DNA from: Planctomycetota bacterium
Lineage (GTDB): Bacteria; Planctomycetota; UBA1135
Reading direction: 5' to 3'
Length of the DNA stretch: 64,000 nt
NCBI GenBank assembly: GCA_002705055.1
Contig: PAHY01000032.1
Location: 1-64,000 of the forward strand
The first letter of the stretch is position 1, and every line of letters begins with the position of its first letter. The notes under the pieces are model-generated. The model made no database searches. It was not told the origin of the DNA and saw nothing but the letters and a program-made list of their open reading frames with translations. The position numbers and the translations under genes are program-made. This document shows positions 34,037-41,682 of this stretch, one piece after another.

Positions 34037-35329
34037 ATGCGCGCGCTCTCCGCACTCCTCGTTGCGCTGGCCAGCCTCGCCAGCGCCGCCGCGGCGCAGC
34101 AGTCGGCCCCGGGCAGCCAGGACGCCGCCTATCTGGTCGAACGCTATGAGATCTTCCGAGTCCAGAACCACACCATCGAGCAGACGACGCTCGACGGCGC
34201 CTCTTTCCTGGTGGTGCTCCAGCACTGGGTCACGGTCGAAGATGCGCGTACCGGCGCGGCCTTCACGATCCTCGATCTCGCCGATGGCACGTCGGTTCCG
34301 CTGCGCATCGTCGACATCGGCGGCCTGTCCGTGCCCACGGACGGCAGCGAGATGGCCGTGGGCTGGTTCCTGCTCGAGCCCGCAGGCGGCGCGACCGTGG
34401 ACCCGCAGGGTGGCTATCAGCTCATCGTCCACTACGACCAAGTAGCCAGCTGGGACGAAACCGAAGACGGCTCGGCGGCGCGCGCCTCCGCGAACACCGA
34501 ACAGCGCAAGTCGGTCGAGAAACTGGACCCCACCAGGATCGTCTCGGCGACGGGCGCGCTGCAGGATCGACCGGACTCCGCTCCCCTGTATGGCGGAAGC
34601 TCAGAAGGCTTCTTCGATCGTCTCAAGCTCGACCTCACACCGCAGATCGCCGAGAGCTCACGCGAACTGGGCCTGAGCTACCAGCTCAGCTACCCGCTCA
34701 CGCAGCTCCTGCTGGTCGGCAGCACTCCGGGCCGGGTCGAGTTTGACTTTGCCGTCGATGGTCGCTGGGGCTCGGATCGCAGCGACCCGACGCTGACCGA
34801 CTTCCTGCACGCCGATCTCAGCGCCCGCGCCATGCTGCTTCCGCAGATCGGGGATCGCTACAACCCGGTCGGGCTGCGGCTCGCCGCCGGTTACGAAGAT
34901 GGCGACCGGGCCACCGACGGCGGCGCCACGATGCAGGCGCAGCTGGTGGTGTCGGTGCCCTACGTCGGCGATGCGCTGCTGTGGTGGCACGAAGCCATCG
35001 GACTGCAGCGGCCCTTCGCCCCGCCCTACCTGGCGGCCGGTTTCGTCGAGTCCGACGCCGAGGTCGCCGGCATGGATCAGTCGCGCTTCGTCTTCGAAGC
35101 CGGCTGGAAGGCGCCGCTCGCGACCGAATGGGATCTCAATCTTCGTTGGCAGAGCTACTCCTTCGACGAGGACGCGCTCGACGACGACGAGTTGTTCACC
35201 GCCGACCTCACCTACTACCCCGACGGGAACCTCGATCAGGGTCTGCGGATGAGCTTCGAAGAGGGCTACCGCGCCGCCGTAGGCGATGTGGGATCTACCG
35301 TGTTTCTCGGCTATCTGATCCGGCTCTAG
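34037..35329 (+). CDS. Predicted outer-membrane beta-barrel protein
   Basis: A 430-residue protein with a signal peptide (about 1-20, ending AAAAQ) and a periplasmic beta domain (about 25-150: IEQTTLDGASFLVVLQHWVT, LRIVDIGGLSVPTDGSEMAV). Then comes a long run of alternating beta strands of barrel type (VEFDFAVDGRWGSD, LRLAAGYEDGDRA, FVFEAGWKAPLATEWDLNLR, SFDEDALDDDELFTADLTYY) ending TVFLGYLIRL. Its function is unknown. The DDDELFTADLTYYPDG segment resembles loops that bind divalent cations, which is weak evidence. It is coupled to the preceding small gene, and its stop lies in the loop of a hairpin at 35315-35339. Confidence 0.7.
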   Translation: MRALSALLVALASLASAAAAQQSAPGSQDAAYLVERYEIFRVQNHTIEQTTLDGASFLVVLQHWVTVEDARTGAAFTILDLADGTSVPLRIVDIGGLSVPTDGSEMAVGWFLLEPAGGATVDPQGGYQLIVHYDQVASWDETEDGSAARASANTEQRKSVEKLDPTRIVSATGALQDRPDSAPLYGGSSEGFFDRLKLDLTPQIAESSRELGLSYQLSYPLTQLLLVGSTPGRVEFDFAVDGRWGSDRSDPTLTDFLHADLSARAMLLPQIGDRYNPVGLRLAAGYEDGDRATDGGATMQAQLVVSVPYVGDALLWWHEAIGLQRPFAPPYLAAGFVESDAEVAGMDQSRFVFEAGWKAPLATEWDLNLRWQSYSFDEDALDDDELFTADLTYYPDGNLDQGLRMSFEEGYRAAVGDVGSTVFLGYLIRL

Positions 35330-35339
35330 GCCGGATCAG
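35315..35339. terminator. Hairpin with the stop codon in its loop
   Basis: CTGATCCGGC (35315-35324) pairs perfectly with GCCGGATCAG (35330-35339) around the loop TCTAG, which contains the TAG of the outer-membrane protein gene. The stop of the convergent serine hydrolase (35336-35338) lies in the right arm. A bidirectional terminator is likely. Confidence 0.65.
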
Positions 35340-36832
35340 TCGCCGTCCCCGGCTTCGAGCGCTTCGAGCGCCGCCCGCGCGGCCTCATTCTCGGGGGCGA
35401 TCTCGAGCCCGCGGCGGTAGAGGCGCATCGCCAGCGCCGCCTCCCCCCGCTCGTCTGCCCGCCGAGCGGCCTGCAGAATCATGCCCAGCGGCGCGAAGCC
35501 GTCGAGCTCGCCTGCCGCGGTGCGCACCGGGTAGAAACTCTCCTCGGCGTCCTCCTGCACCAGACTGCCGTCCGGCTGCAGATAGAAGGCGAAGGTGCCG
35601 AAGACCTCGACGTGCCCGCGCAGGTGGCCCTCGGCCAGTGCAAGCTTCAGGATGAGCGGTTCTTCCCTTCCCAGCGCGGCCGCAGACAGGCCGAGTGAAG
35701 CGGGCGGGTACTGCCAGTCCTTCGCCAGCGGGGCGAGCGACTCGGCGGCGACCGTCGTGCGGTAGCTGGGTGCCGGGGATGGCTCGTGCGCGACCAGGCG
35801 CGGCTCGGCCACAGGCTTGCCGGTGCGCGCCGCCAGCACCTGATCGATCAGCGCGATCAGCGGGCGCGTCGGCGTGCGCTCGCCGTCATAGGTGTTGGCG
35901 CGATTGACGATCACCACATCGATGGCTGGGAAGACCGCGATCATCTGGTTGCCGACCCCCAGCGCCGCGAAGCCGCGGTACTGCTCCAGGCTGGGCTTGC
36001 GGAAGACCCACCACATGAAGCCGTAGCCCATGAGATCGCTGTCGATCGAATAGAGCGCGGTCGAGCGAGCGACCCAGTGATGCGAGAGGATCCGCTGTTC
36101 GCCCCACATGCCCTCGCGCGCAAACAGCAACCCGAAGCGCGCGGCGTCCCGCGCCGACATGCGGAAGGGATAGGCCGGGTAGATCGACTTGTCGCGCTCG
36201 TAGTGGTAGTAGCCATCCGAGACGCGCCAGTCCTGCATCGCCAAGGGCTGACCGAAGTACTGATCGAAGGCCTCGAAGACGTCCTCGCCGGTGATCTGCA
36301 TCAGGATCGTGGCCAGCGTGTTGAAGTCCCAGTTGTTGTAGCCAAAAGCCTGGCCGGGGCCGATGCTGCCGCGCGGCGCCGAGTCGGTGCGGCCAGCGTA
36401 GGCCGCGGGGTGGTACACCGCCGAGCGCGCCTTCAGCAAATCGAGGATGCGCGCCTGCTTTTCGCGCGGCAGCAGCGGGCTGGGCGCGTCGTCGATGCCC
36501 AGATCCTCCATCGTCTGGTTGAGCTGGATCTCGCCGCGATCCCAGTAAATGCCGTAGAGCGCGGAGAGGAAGCTCTTGCGCACCGAGTGGCACATGAAGC
36601 GGCGGTCGACCTCGCCCCAGGAAGCGACCACGGCGCCGTCCGCGATCACCAGGAAAGCCGAGGACGGCAACTCTTCCCAGCTCGCCCGGGCGGCGGCGAG
36701 CGCCTCCGCGTCGAAGCCGGCCTCGGCCACGTCGGCGTACTGCCGCCAGGTCTCGCCCGGTACGCGCTGCTGCGCGGCGGCCAGCGGAGCGAGCAGGAGG
36801 AACGCGAGCAGGGCGAGGCGCAATCGAAGCAT
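35336..36832 (-). CDS. Exported serine hydrolase of the class C beta-lactamase/esterase family
   Basis: A 498-residue protein with a signal peptide (about 1-20, ending LAAAQ) and a beta-lactamase-related domain. Its nucleophile motif is S83xxK86 (CHSVRKSFLSALYG), with a YNNWDFN box as the Y-x-N element near residue 160. The KxG/HxG strand equivalent is near FRGFAALGVGNQMIAVFPAI. The last about 45 residues look like a single TPR (ALAMRLYRRGLEIAPENEAA). It is probably a periplasmic esterase or peptidase rather than a resistance enzyme. TAGGAT lies only 5 bases upstream. Confidence 0.88.
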   Translation of the reverse strand: MLRLRLALLAFLLLAPLAAAQQRVPGETWRQYADVAEAGFDAEALAAARASWEELPSSAFLVIADGAVVASWGEVDRRFMCHSVRKSFLSALYGIYWDRGEIQLNQTMEDLGIDDAPSPLLPREKQARILDLLKARSAVYHPAAYAGRTDSAPRGSIGPGQAFGYNNWDFNTLATILMQITGEDVFEAFDQYFGQPLAMQDWRVSDGYYHYERDKSIYPAYPFRMSARDAARFGLLFAREGMWGEQRILSHHWVARSTALYSIDSDLMGYGFMWWVFRKPSLEQYRGFAALGVGNQMIAVFPAIDVVIVNRANTYDGERTPTRPLIALIDQVLAARTGKPVAEPRLVAHEPSPAPSYRTTVAAESLAPLAKDWQYPPASLGLSAAALGREEPLILKLALAEGHLRGHVEVFGTFAFYLQPDGSLVQEDAEESFYPVRTAAGELDGFAPLGMILQAARRADERGEAALAMRLYRRGLEIAPENEAARAALEALEAGDGD

Positions 36833-36837
36833 GTCCG

Positions 36838-36843
36838 ATCCTA
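36838..36843 (-). promoter_or_regulatory. -10 hexamer TAGGAT of the serine hydrolase gene
   Basis: TAGGAT on the minus strand ends 5 bases before ATG 36832 and overlaps the stop codon (CTA 36841-36843) of the upstream DUF502 gene. With standard -10 to +1 spacing the mRNA would start at the ATG. Confidence 0.5.
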
Positions 36844-37434
36844 GCCCTTGGCCGCGGGCGGCGCGCCCTCGGAGCCGATCCCGGCGGTGAGCACGTAGCG
36901 CATCGCCTCGCTGGTGTTCAGGTTCTCGATCGGCTCGATGCGATCGGCGGCGACGACCACCGAATAGCCGCCCAGCTGATAGCCCATCGGCAGGTAGACG
37001 ACCACTTCCCCGGCCCGGCCCAGCGCCGCCGCCGACTCGTTGGTGACGAAGCCGACGACGCGGAAGCCGTTCTGATGGACGAAGACCGGCCGCCCCAGCT
37101 GCTCGGCGCTGTCCTGGCGGAAGAAGCGGACGAAGTCGCGGATCGAGGAGTAGATCGGCTTGACCAGCGGCAGGCGCTGGAACTGCCCCTCCACCCAGTC
37201 GGCGAGCACGCGGAAGACCCAGGCGCGGGTCATCAGCCCGATGAAGAAGATCACCCCGACGCCGGCGAGGATGCCCAAGCCGGGCAGGTAGTACTCCTCA
37301 CCGAGGACCCAGCGGAAAGCGGCCCCCAAGGTCTGCTCGGCGACGGTCGCCAGCCACCACAGCAGCCACAGCGTGAGCGTGATCGGGAGTACGGCCAGGA
37401 GGCCGCGGAGGAAGACGCGTCCCATGCTCTTCAT
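36841..37434 (-). CDS. DUF502-family inner-membrane protein
   Basis: A 197-residue membrane protein with the DUF502 layout. It has two N-terminal helices (about 8-30 and 50-70: GRVFLRGLLAVLPITLTLWL, LGILAGVGVIFFIGLMTR), the signature RLPLVKPIYSSIRDFVRFF and a soluble beta domain (VFVHQNGFRVVGFVTNES, VVVYLPMGYQLGGYSVVVAA). The function of the family is unknown. It is divergent from the TetR gene; a perfect palindrome between them lies 39 bases upstream of this start, so TetR may control it too. Confidence 0.9.
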   Translation of the reverse strand: MKSMGRVFLRGLLAVLPITLTLWLLWWLATVAEQTLGAAFRWVLGEEYYLPGLGILAGVGVIFFIGLMTRAWVFRVLADWVEGQFQRLPLVKPIYSSIRDFVRFFRQDSAEQLGRPVFVHQNGFRVVGFVTNESAAALGRAGEVVVYLPMGYQLGGYSVVVAADRIEPIENLNTSEAMRYVLTAGIGSEGAPPAAKG

Positions 37435-37441
37435 GGTTCCG

Positions 37442-37447
37442 AGAGTA
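37442..37447 (-). promoter_or_regulatory. -10 hexamer TACTCT of the DUF502 gene
   Basis: TACTCT on the minus strand ends 7 bases before ATG 37434, predicting a leaderless mRNA. Confidence 0.4.
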
Positions 37448-37472
37448 CCCGCGCCGGATTTCCTCTCACGTT

Positions 37473-37490
37473 TTACACCGATCGGTGTAA
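37473..37490. promoter_or_regulatory. Perfect 18-bp palindrome, TetR operator candidate
   Basis: TTACACCGATCGGTGTAA is its own reverse complement. It lies 9 bases before the TetR start, overlaps that gene's -10, and is 39 bases upstream of the divergent DUF502 gene. Operators of the form ACACCGATCGGTGT are known for several TetR-family repressors, so autoregulation and control of both directions is likely. Confidence 0.8.
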
Positions 37491-37493
37491 GTT
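37488..37493 (+). promoter_or_regulatory. -10 hexamer TAAGTT of the TetR gene
   Basis: TAAGTT ends 6 bases before ATG 37500 and shares its first three bases with the palindrome, so bound repressor would block RNA polymerase. Confidence 0.5.
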
Positions 37494-37499
37494 ACTCCG

Positions 37500-38099
37500 A
37501 TGGCGACCCGCAAGCCCGGCCCTGCCAAGCGATTTGACCCGGACGAAGTCCTGGTGCGTGCCCGCGACCTGTTCTGGCGCCGGGGCTACGCCGCCACCGG
37601 CGTCCGCGAGCTCGAAACCGAGCTCGGCGTCGGCCGCAAGAGCCTGTACGACACCTACGGCGACAAGCGCGCGCTCTATCTGCAGGCCCTCGAGCAGTAC
37701 ACCGACTCGGTCATCGAGCGGATCTGCCACGGCCTGCGCGACGCCCGCAACACCCCGCTCCAAAACCTCGAGCGGGTGCTCGGTCGGCTGGCGGCCCATC
37801 ATGGCTCACCCGACAGCCTCGGCTGTCTGCTGGGCGTGGCGATGGCCCAGGCCGATCCGCGCGACGAAGAACTCGCAGCCCAGCTGCGACGCTCGCTCAA
37901 GCGCCTGGAGCGAGCCTTCACCCGCACCCTCGAGCAAGCACAGGCCGCCGGCGAGATTCGCCCCGAGGTCCGCTGCCTCGACGCCGCGCGTCAGCTCGTC
38001 GCGCTCACTCAGGGCATGGCCCTGATGGGCCGCGTGCTCGACGGCCCCGCTTCCACCAAATCGATGGCGCGCGCCGCGCTCGCCGCCCTGCAAGTCTGA
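37500..38099 (+). CDS. TetR/AcrR-family repressor
   Basis: A 199-residue regulator. The N-terminal HTH (about 12-58) contains FDPDEVLVRARDLFWRRGYA, ATGVRELETELGVGRKSLYD and TYGDKRALYLQALEQY, the classical TetR pattern. The C-terminal domain (GCLLGVAMAQADPRDEELAA, QAAGEIRPEVRCLDAARQLV) is of the TetR_C_16/YsiA-like type. Its ligand is unknown. It has a perfect 18-bp palindrome over its own promoter and overlaps the downstream serine hydrolase gene (TGATG), so that enzyme is probably in its regulon. Confidence 0.93.
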   Translation: MATRKPGPAKRFDPDEVLVRARDLFWRRGYAATGVRELETELGVGRKSLYDTYGDKRALYLQALEQYTDSVIERICHGLRDARNTPLQNLERVLGRLAAHHGSPDSLGCLLGVAMAQADPRDEELAAQLRRSLKRLERAFTRTLEQAQAAGEIRPEVRCLDAARQLVALTQGMALMGRVLDGPASTKSMARAALAALQV

Positions 38100-40186
38100 T
38101 GATCTTCCGCTTTCTCCTGCCCTGGATCCTGCTCGCCCTGTGGCTGAGCCCCGCCGCGTCTGCCCAAAGCACACCGCTCGACAAGCTGGACCAGCTCGTC
38201 GAGCAGCTGGCCACCGATGAAGAGATCGTCGGCGCTGAACTGCTGGTGGTGCAGCGCGGCGAGACGCTGCTGCATCGTGCCTATGGCTGGCACGACCGCG
38301 AGGCCGAACGCCGCATGCAGACCGGCAGCGTCTTCTGCGTCCGCTCCATGACCAAGCCGCTGATCGGCATGGCGGTGATGATGCTGGTCGAGGAAGGCAA
38401 GGTGGAGCTCGATCGCCCCGCCTACGAATACCTACCCGAGCTGGATCACGACGGCCTGCGCCAGATCACCGTCCATCATCTCCTCCACCATCTGGGCGGC
38501 TTTCCGATGTCGCACCTGAGCATGGCGCAGCTCCCCTCGCTGACCAGCACGCGCCAGATCGCGGCGATGAGCGCTGAGCACGATCTCATTTATCCGCCCG
38601 GCACCAAGTTCCGCTACAGCGATCACGGCACCGACACGCTGACCGCGCTGGTCGAAGCCGTGAGCGGCATGAGCGCCCAGACCTTCGTCGAGCAGCGCAT
38701 CCTGCAGCCCCTCGGCATGGACGCATCGCTGCTGGTCTTCCCTGAGGACCACCCGCTGCGCGCGCGCGCGGTGAGTAAGTACGTCGGGGCACCCGGCAGC
38801 TGGACGCGCTACTGGAAGGCCAGCGATGATCCGCTGTTCCCGCTGTTCCTCGGTTCGCAGTCGATGTACGCGACGCTCGCCGACTACCGGCGCCTCGCCG
38901 AACTGTGGCTGCACGACGGCCGCATCGGCGAGCAGGCGCTGCTCAGCGCTGAATCGATCCAGGCCATCCTCACGCCGGGGCCCTACCCGATGGATGGCCC
39001 CACGGGCCTGCCCGGCGCGCGCACGGAGTACGGCAAGCTGATGCAGCTGTGGACGACGCCGCAGGAGGACGGCACGCACAGCATGCTCGCCTTCGGCCAT
39101 ACCGGTTCGGACGGCACCCACTGCTGGGTCTTCCCCGAGCAGGACGCGATCGTGCTCTACTTCACGCAGTCGCGCGGCACCCTCAGCGGCCTGCAGGTCG
39201 AGGCAGCGCTCGGCGAGCTCTTCCTGGGCGTCGAGGTCGAAGCGCCGCAACTTGCTCAATCGATCGACGATTACCTGGGCTACTACTCGGAGGGTGGCGA
39301 TGATCGCTACCGGGCGATCGTGCGGCACGAAGAGGGCATCGCCCTCGAGATCCTCGGCAAGGGTGTGTTCGAGCTGGTGTATGACGGCGAGGATCGCTGG
39401 CACCTAGCCCTCGAGCCCAGCTCGGTGCTCGCCTTCCAGCGCGACGAGAACGGCCAGGTGTCGGGCTACCAGATCGGCGAGCATCAGGAGTTCCGCTTCA
39501 CCCCCGCCGCCGATCTGCCTGCCGGCGAGGCGCTCGCCGCCCAAGTCGCCGCGGCGCACGGCTGGTCCAAGCTGGCCGAACTCGGCCCGCTGCAGCTGAC
39601 CAGCGAACTTTCGATGCCCGCAGCCGGCATGACCGGGGAGATGGTCTCGACCTATGCCTGGCCGAACCGCTTCCGGATGGACGCTCAGATCGGCCCCGAG
39701 TTCGAGTACGTCGCCTACGACGGCGAAGTCATGAGCTACGCCTCAGTGCGCGAACCCGCCGGACCGGTCGCCGACCCCGAGCGCGCCCGACGCATGACGC
39801 GCGACCACTTCCTGGCCCGGCTCAGCGACTGGACGCAGTGGCACGACCACATCGAGGTGGTGCAGCAGGTCGAGTTGGGCGGCCGGGCGATGTACCTGGT
39901 GCGCCTGGGCGACCTCAGCGGCCCGGCCCGCACCTTCTACGTCGAGGTCGACACCCATCGCATGCTGGGCGAAGACAGCCTGGCCAACATGCCGGGGATG
40001 GGCCCGATGGGCCAGAAGATCCGCCTCGACGACTACCGCGAAGTCGAAGGCCTGCAGATCCCCTTCCGCACCCGGATCGAGTTCGCCAACCGCATGCTCG
40101 GCCGCATGACCCTGACGGTGCAGAAGGCGGAAGTCGGCGTGGATGCGCCCGAGTTTCGACTCGAGCCGAAGCCGAGCGACGGCTAG
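38099..40186 (+). CDS. Exported serine hydrolase fused to a LolA/zinc-protease-like C-terminal domain
   Basis: A 695-residue protein with a signal peptide (about 1-22, ending SPAASAQ). A beta-lactamase-related domain (about 25-390) has S83xxK86 in VRSMTKPLIGMAVMM, a Y-x-N element in FRYSDHGTDTL (YSD) and a HTG box in AFGHTGSDGTHCWV. After a linker domain (about 390-490), the last about 190 residues (LQLTSELSMPAAGMTGEMVS, RMDAQIGPEFEYVAYDGEVM, VRLGDLSGPARTFYVEVDT) resemble the LolA-like outer-membrane lipoprotein-sorting fold, seen also behind M16-like proteases. It lies directly downstream of tetR with a TGATG overlap. Confidence 0.88.
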   Translation: MIFRFLLPWILLALWLSPAASAQSTPLDKLDQLVEQLATDEEIVGAELLVVQRGETLLHRAYGWHDREAERRMQTGSVFCVRSMTKPLIGMAVMMLVEEGKVELDRPAYEYLPELDHDGLRQITVHHLLHHLGGFPMSHLSMAQLPSLTSTRQIAAMSAEHDLIYPPGTKFRYSDHGTDTLTALVEAVSGMSAQTFVEQRILQPLGMDASLLVFPEDHPLRARAVSKYVGAPGSWTRYWKASDDPLFPLFLGSQSMYATLADYRRLAELWLHDGRIGEQALLSAESIQAILTPGPYPMDGPTGLPGARTEYGKLMQLWTTPQEDGTHSMLAFGHTGSDGTHCWVFPEQDAIVLYFTQSRGTLSGLQVEAALGELFLGVEVEAPQLAQSIDDYLGYYSEGGDDRYRAIVRHEEGIALEILGKGVFELVYDGEDRWHLALEPSSVLAFQRDENGQVSGYQIGEHQEFRFTPAADLPAGEALAAQVAAAHGWSKLAELGPLQLTSELSMPAAGMTGEMVSTYAWPNRFRMDAQIGPEFEYVAYDGEVMSYASVREPAGPVADPERARRMTRDHFLARLSDWTQWHDHIEVVQQVELGGRAMYLVRLGDLSGPARTFYVEVDTHRMLGEDSLANMPGMGPMGQKIRLDDYREVEGLQIPFRTRIEFANRMLGRMTLTVQKAEVGVDAPEFRLEPKPSDG

Positions 40187-40217
40187 GACGCGCGGCCCCA
40201 TCCGCTGGCTCGCCGCG

Positions 40218-40223
40218 TAAGCT
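40218..40223 (+). promoter_or_regulatory. -10 hexamer TAAGCT of the sulfatase gene
   Basis: TAAGCT ends 9 bases before ATG 40233. A GGGGGAGG purine-rich SD-like run lies between them. Confidence 0.45.
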
Positions 40224-40232
40224 CGGGGGAGG

Positions 40233-41678
40233 ATGACTCGCCTCCCCCGCGCCCTCCTCGTCCTCCTTGCGCTCAGTTCCTGGGGCTTCGCCCGCATCGG
40301 CCCCGCCCAGGAGGTGACGAGCCCGCCCCCCAACATCGTCTTCTTTCTGACCGACGATCAGCGGGATGACACCCTAGGCTGCGCGGGGCACCCGATCCTG
40401 CAGACACCGACGATCGACGGGCTGGCCGCGCGCGGCGTGCGCTTCTCGAACATGTTCGTCAGCCACTCGATCTGCTGGGTCAGCCGCGCCAGCCTGCTGA
40501 CGGGCCAGACCGCGCGCAGCTCTGGGCGCGCCGACCGGCTCGACTTTGTGCGCGCCGACGCCGCCCGCGCGCTCTACCCGCAGCTGCTGCGCGAGGCCGG
40601 CTACCGCACCGGGCACTTCGGCAAGTTCCACGCGCGAATGCCGCAGGGCTGGGATCGCGCGACCGCCTTCGATGTCTACCTGGGGATGCATCGCGACCCC
40701 TACTTCAAGAAGCAGCCGGATGGCTCGCTGCGCCACGAGACCGAGCTGATCGCGGACCACGCGATCGAGTTTTTGAAGGAGCAGCCGGCGGATCAGCCCT
40801 TCGCGATTCAGCTGTGGTTCAACGCCGCGCACGCCGAAGACGGCGACCACCGCCCGGGGATCGGCCACTTCCCCTGGCCTCAGGCGGTGGACGGGATGTA
40901 CGAGGACATCGAAATGCCCGCGCCGCGGCTGGGCGACCCGGCGATCTTCGCGGCCATGCCCGACTACCTGAAGCAGTCGATCCTGCGCGAGCGCTGGCAC
41001 TGGCGCTGGGATACGCCCGAGAAGTACCAGACCAATCTGCGGGCCTACTTCCGGATGATCTCCGGCATCGACGGCGCGATGGCGCGGGTGCTGCAGGCGC
41101 TGGAAGAGCGCGGCTTCGCCGACAACACCATCGTCGTCTACTCGGCGGACAACGGTTACTTCATGGGCGACCGCGGCTTCGCCGGCAAGTGGGCTCACTT
41201 CGACGAGTCGCTGCGCGTGCCGCTGATCATTTTCGATCCGCGCGCCGCGGCGGAGAGCACCCGCGGCTCGGTGGTCAAGGCCTTCGCGCTGAACCTTGAT
41301 CTGCCGGCCAGCTTCCTGGCCTGGGCCGGGGTGGACATCCCGGACAGCTACCAGGGCCGTGATCTCAGCCCTTGGCTGCACGGCCCGCCGCCGGACGCCT
41401 GGCGCGAAGACATGTTCTTCGAGCACGTTTTCCTGCGTCCGACCATCTCCTGGGAAGGCGTGCGCGGCGAGCGCTGGAAGTACGCCCGCTACTTCGATCA
41501 GGCGGTTCAGGATGAGTGGCTGCACGACCTGCAGACCGACCCGGACGAGCTCGTGAACCTCGCGAGCGACCCCGCCTACGCCGAGGTACTCCAGGCGATG
41601 CGCCAGCGGACCGCCGCCTACGTCGCCCAGTACGGCGCCCCAGTGCAAGGCGCGCTCCCCGACTACACGGGGAACTAG
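40233..41678 (+). CDS. Exported type I sulfatase-like hydrolase with CxVSR motif
   Basis: A 481-residue protein with a signal peptide (about 1-25). The alkaline-phosphatase-fold sulfatase core shows NIVFFLTDDQRDDTLGCAG (metal Asp pair), the formylglycine site C81-W-V-S-R (SICWVSRASLLTG), GHFGKFH, NNTIVVYSADNGYFMGDRG and FAGKWAHFDESLRVPLIIFD. The usual third residue of CxPSR is Pro; here it is Val. Planctomycete sulfatases strip sulfate from polysaccharides in the periplasm; the substrate is unknown. It lies 4 bases upstream of the multidomain fusion that ends in a second sulfatase. No anaerobic sulfatase-maturase gene is in the window. Confidence 0.9.
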   Translation: MTRLPRALLVLLALSSWGFARIGPAQEVTSPPPNIVFFLTDDQRDDTLGCAGHPILQTPTIDGLAARGVRFSNMFVSHSICWVSRASLLTGQTARSSGRADRLDFVRADAARALYPQLLREAGYRTGHFGKFHARMPQGWDRATAFDVYLGMHRDPYFKKQPDGSLRHETELIADHAIEFLKEQPADQPFAIQLWFNAAHAEDGDHRPGIGHFPWPQAVDGMYEDIEMPAPRLGDPAIFAAMPDYLKQSILRERWHWRWDTPEKYQTNLRAYFRMISGIDGAMARVLQALEERGFADNTIVVYSADNGYFMGDRGFAGKWAHFDESLRVPLIIFDPRAAAESTRGSVVKAFALNLDLPASFLAWAGVDIPDSYQGRDLSPWLHGPPPDAWREDMFFEHVFLRPTISWEGVRGERWKYARYFDQAVQDEWLHDLQTDPDELVNLASDPAYAEVLQAMRQRTAAYVAQYGAPVQGALPDYTGN

Positions 41679-41682
41679 AGCG

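Noticed and set aside
35336-40186. Beta-lactam resistance genes
   Set aside because: Both SxxK proteins belong to the broad serine hydrolase group with long extra domains; nothing indicates antibiotic hydrolysis.
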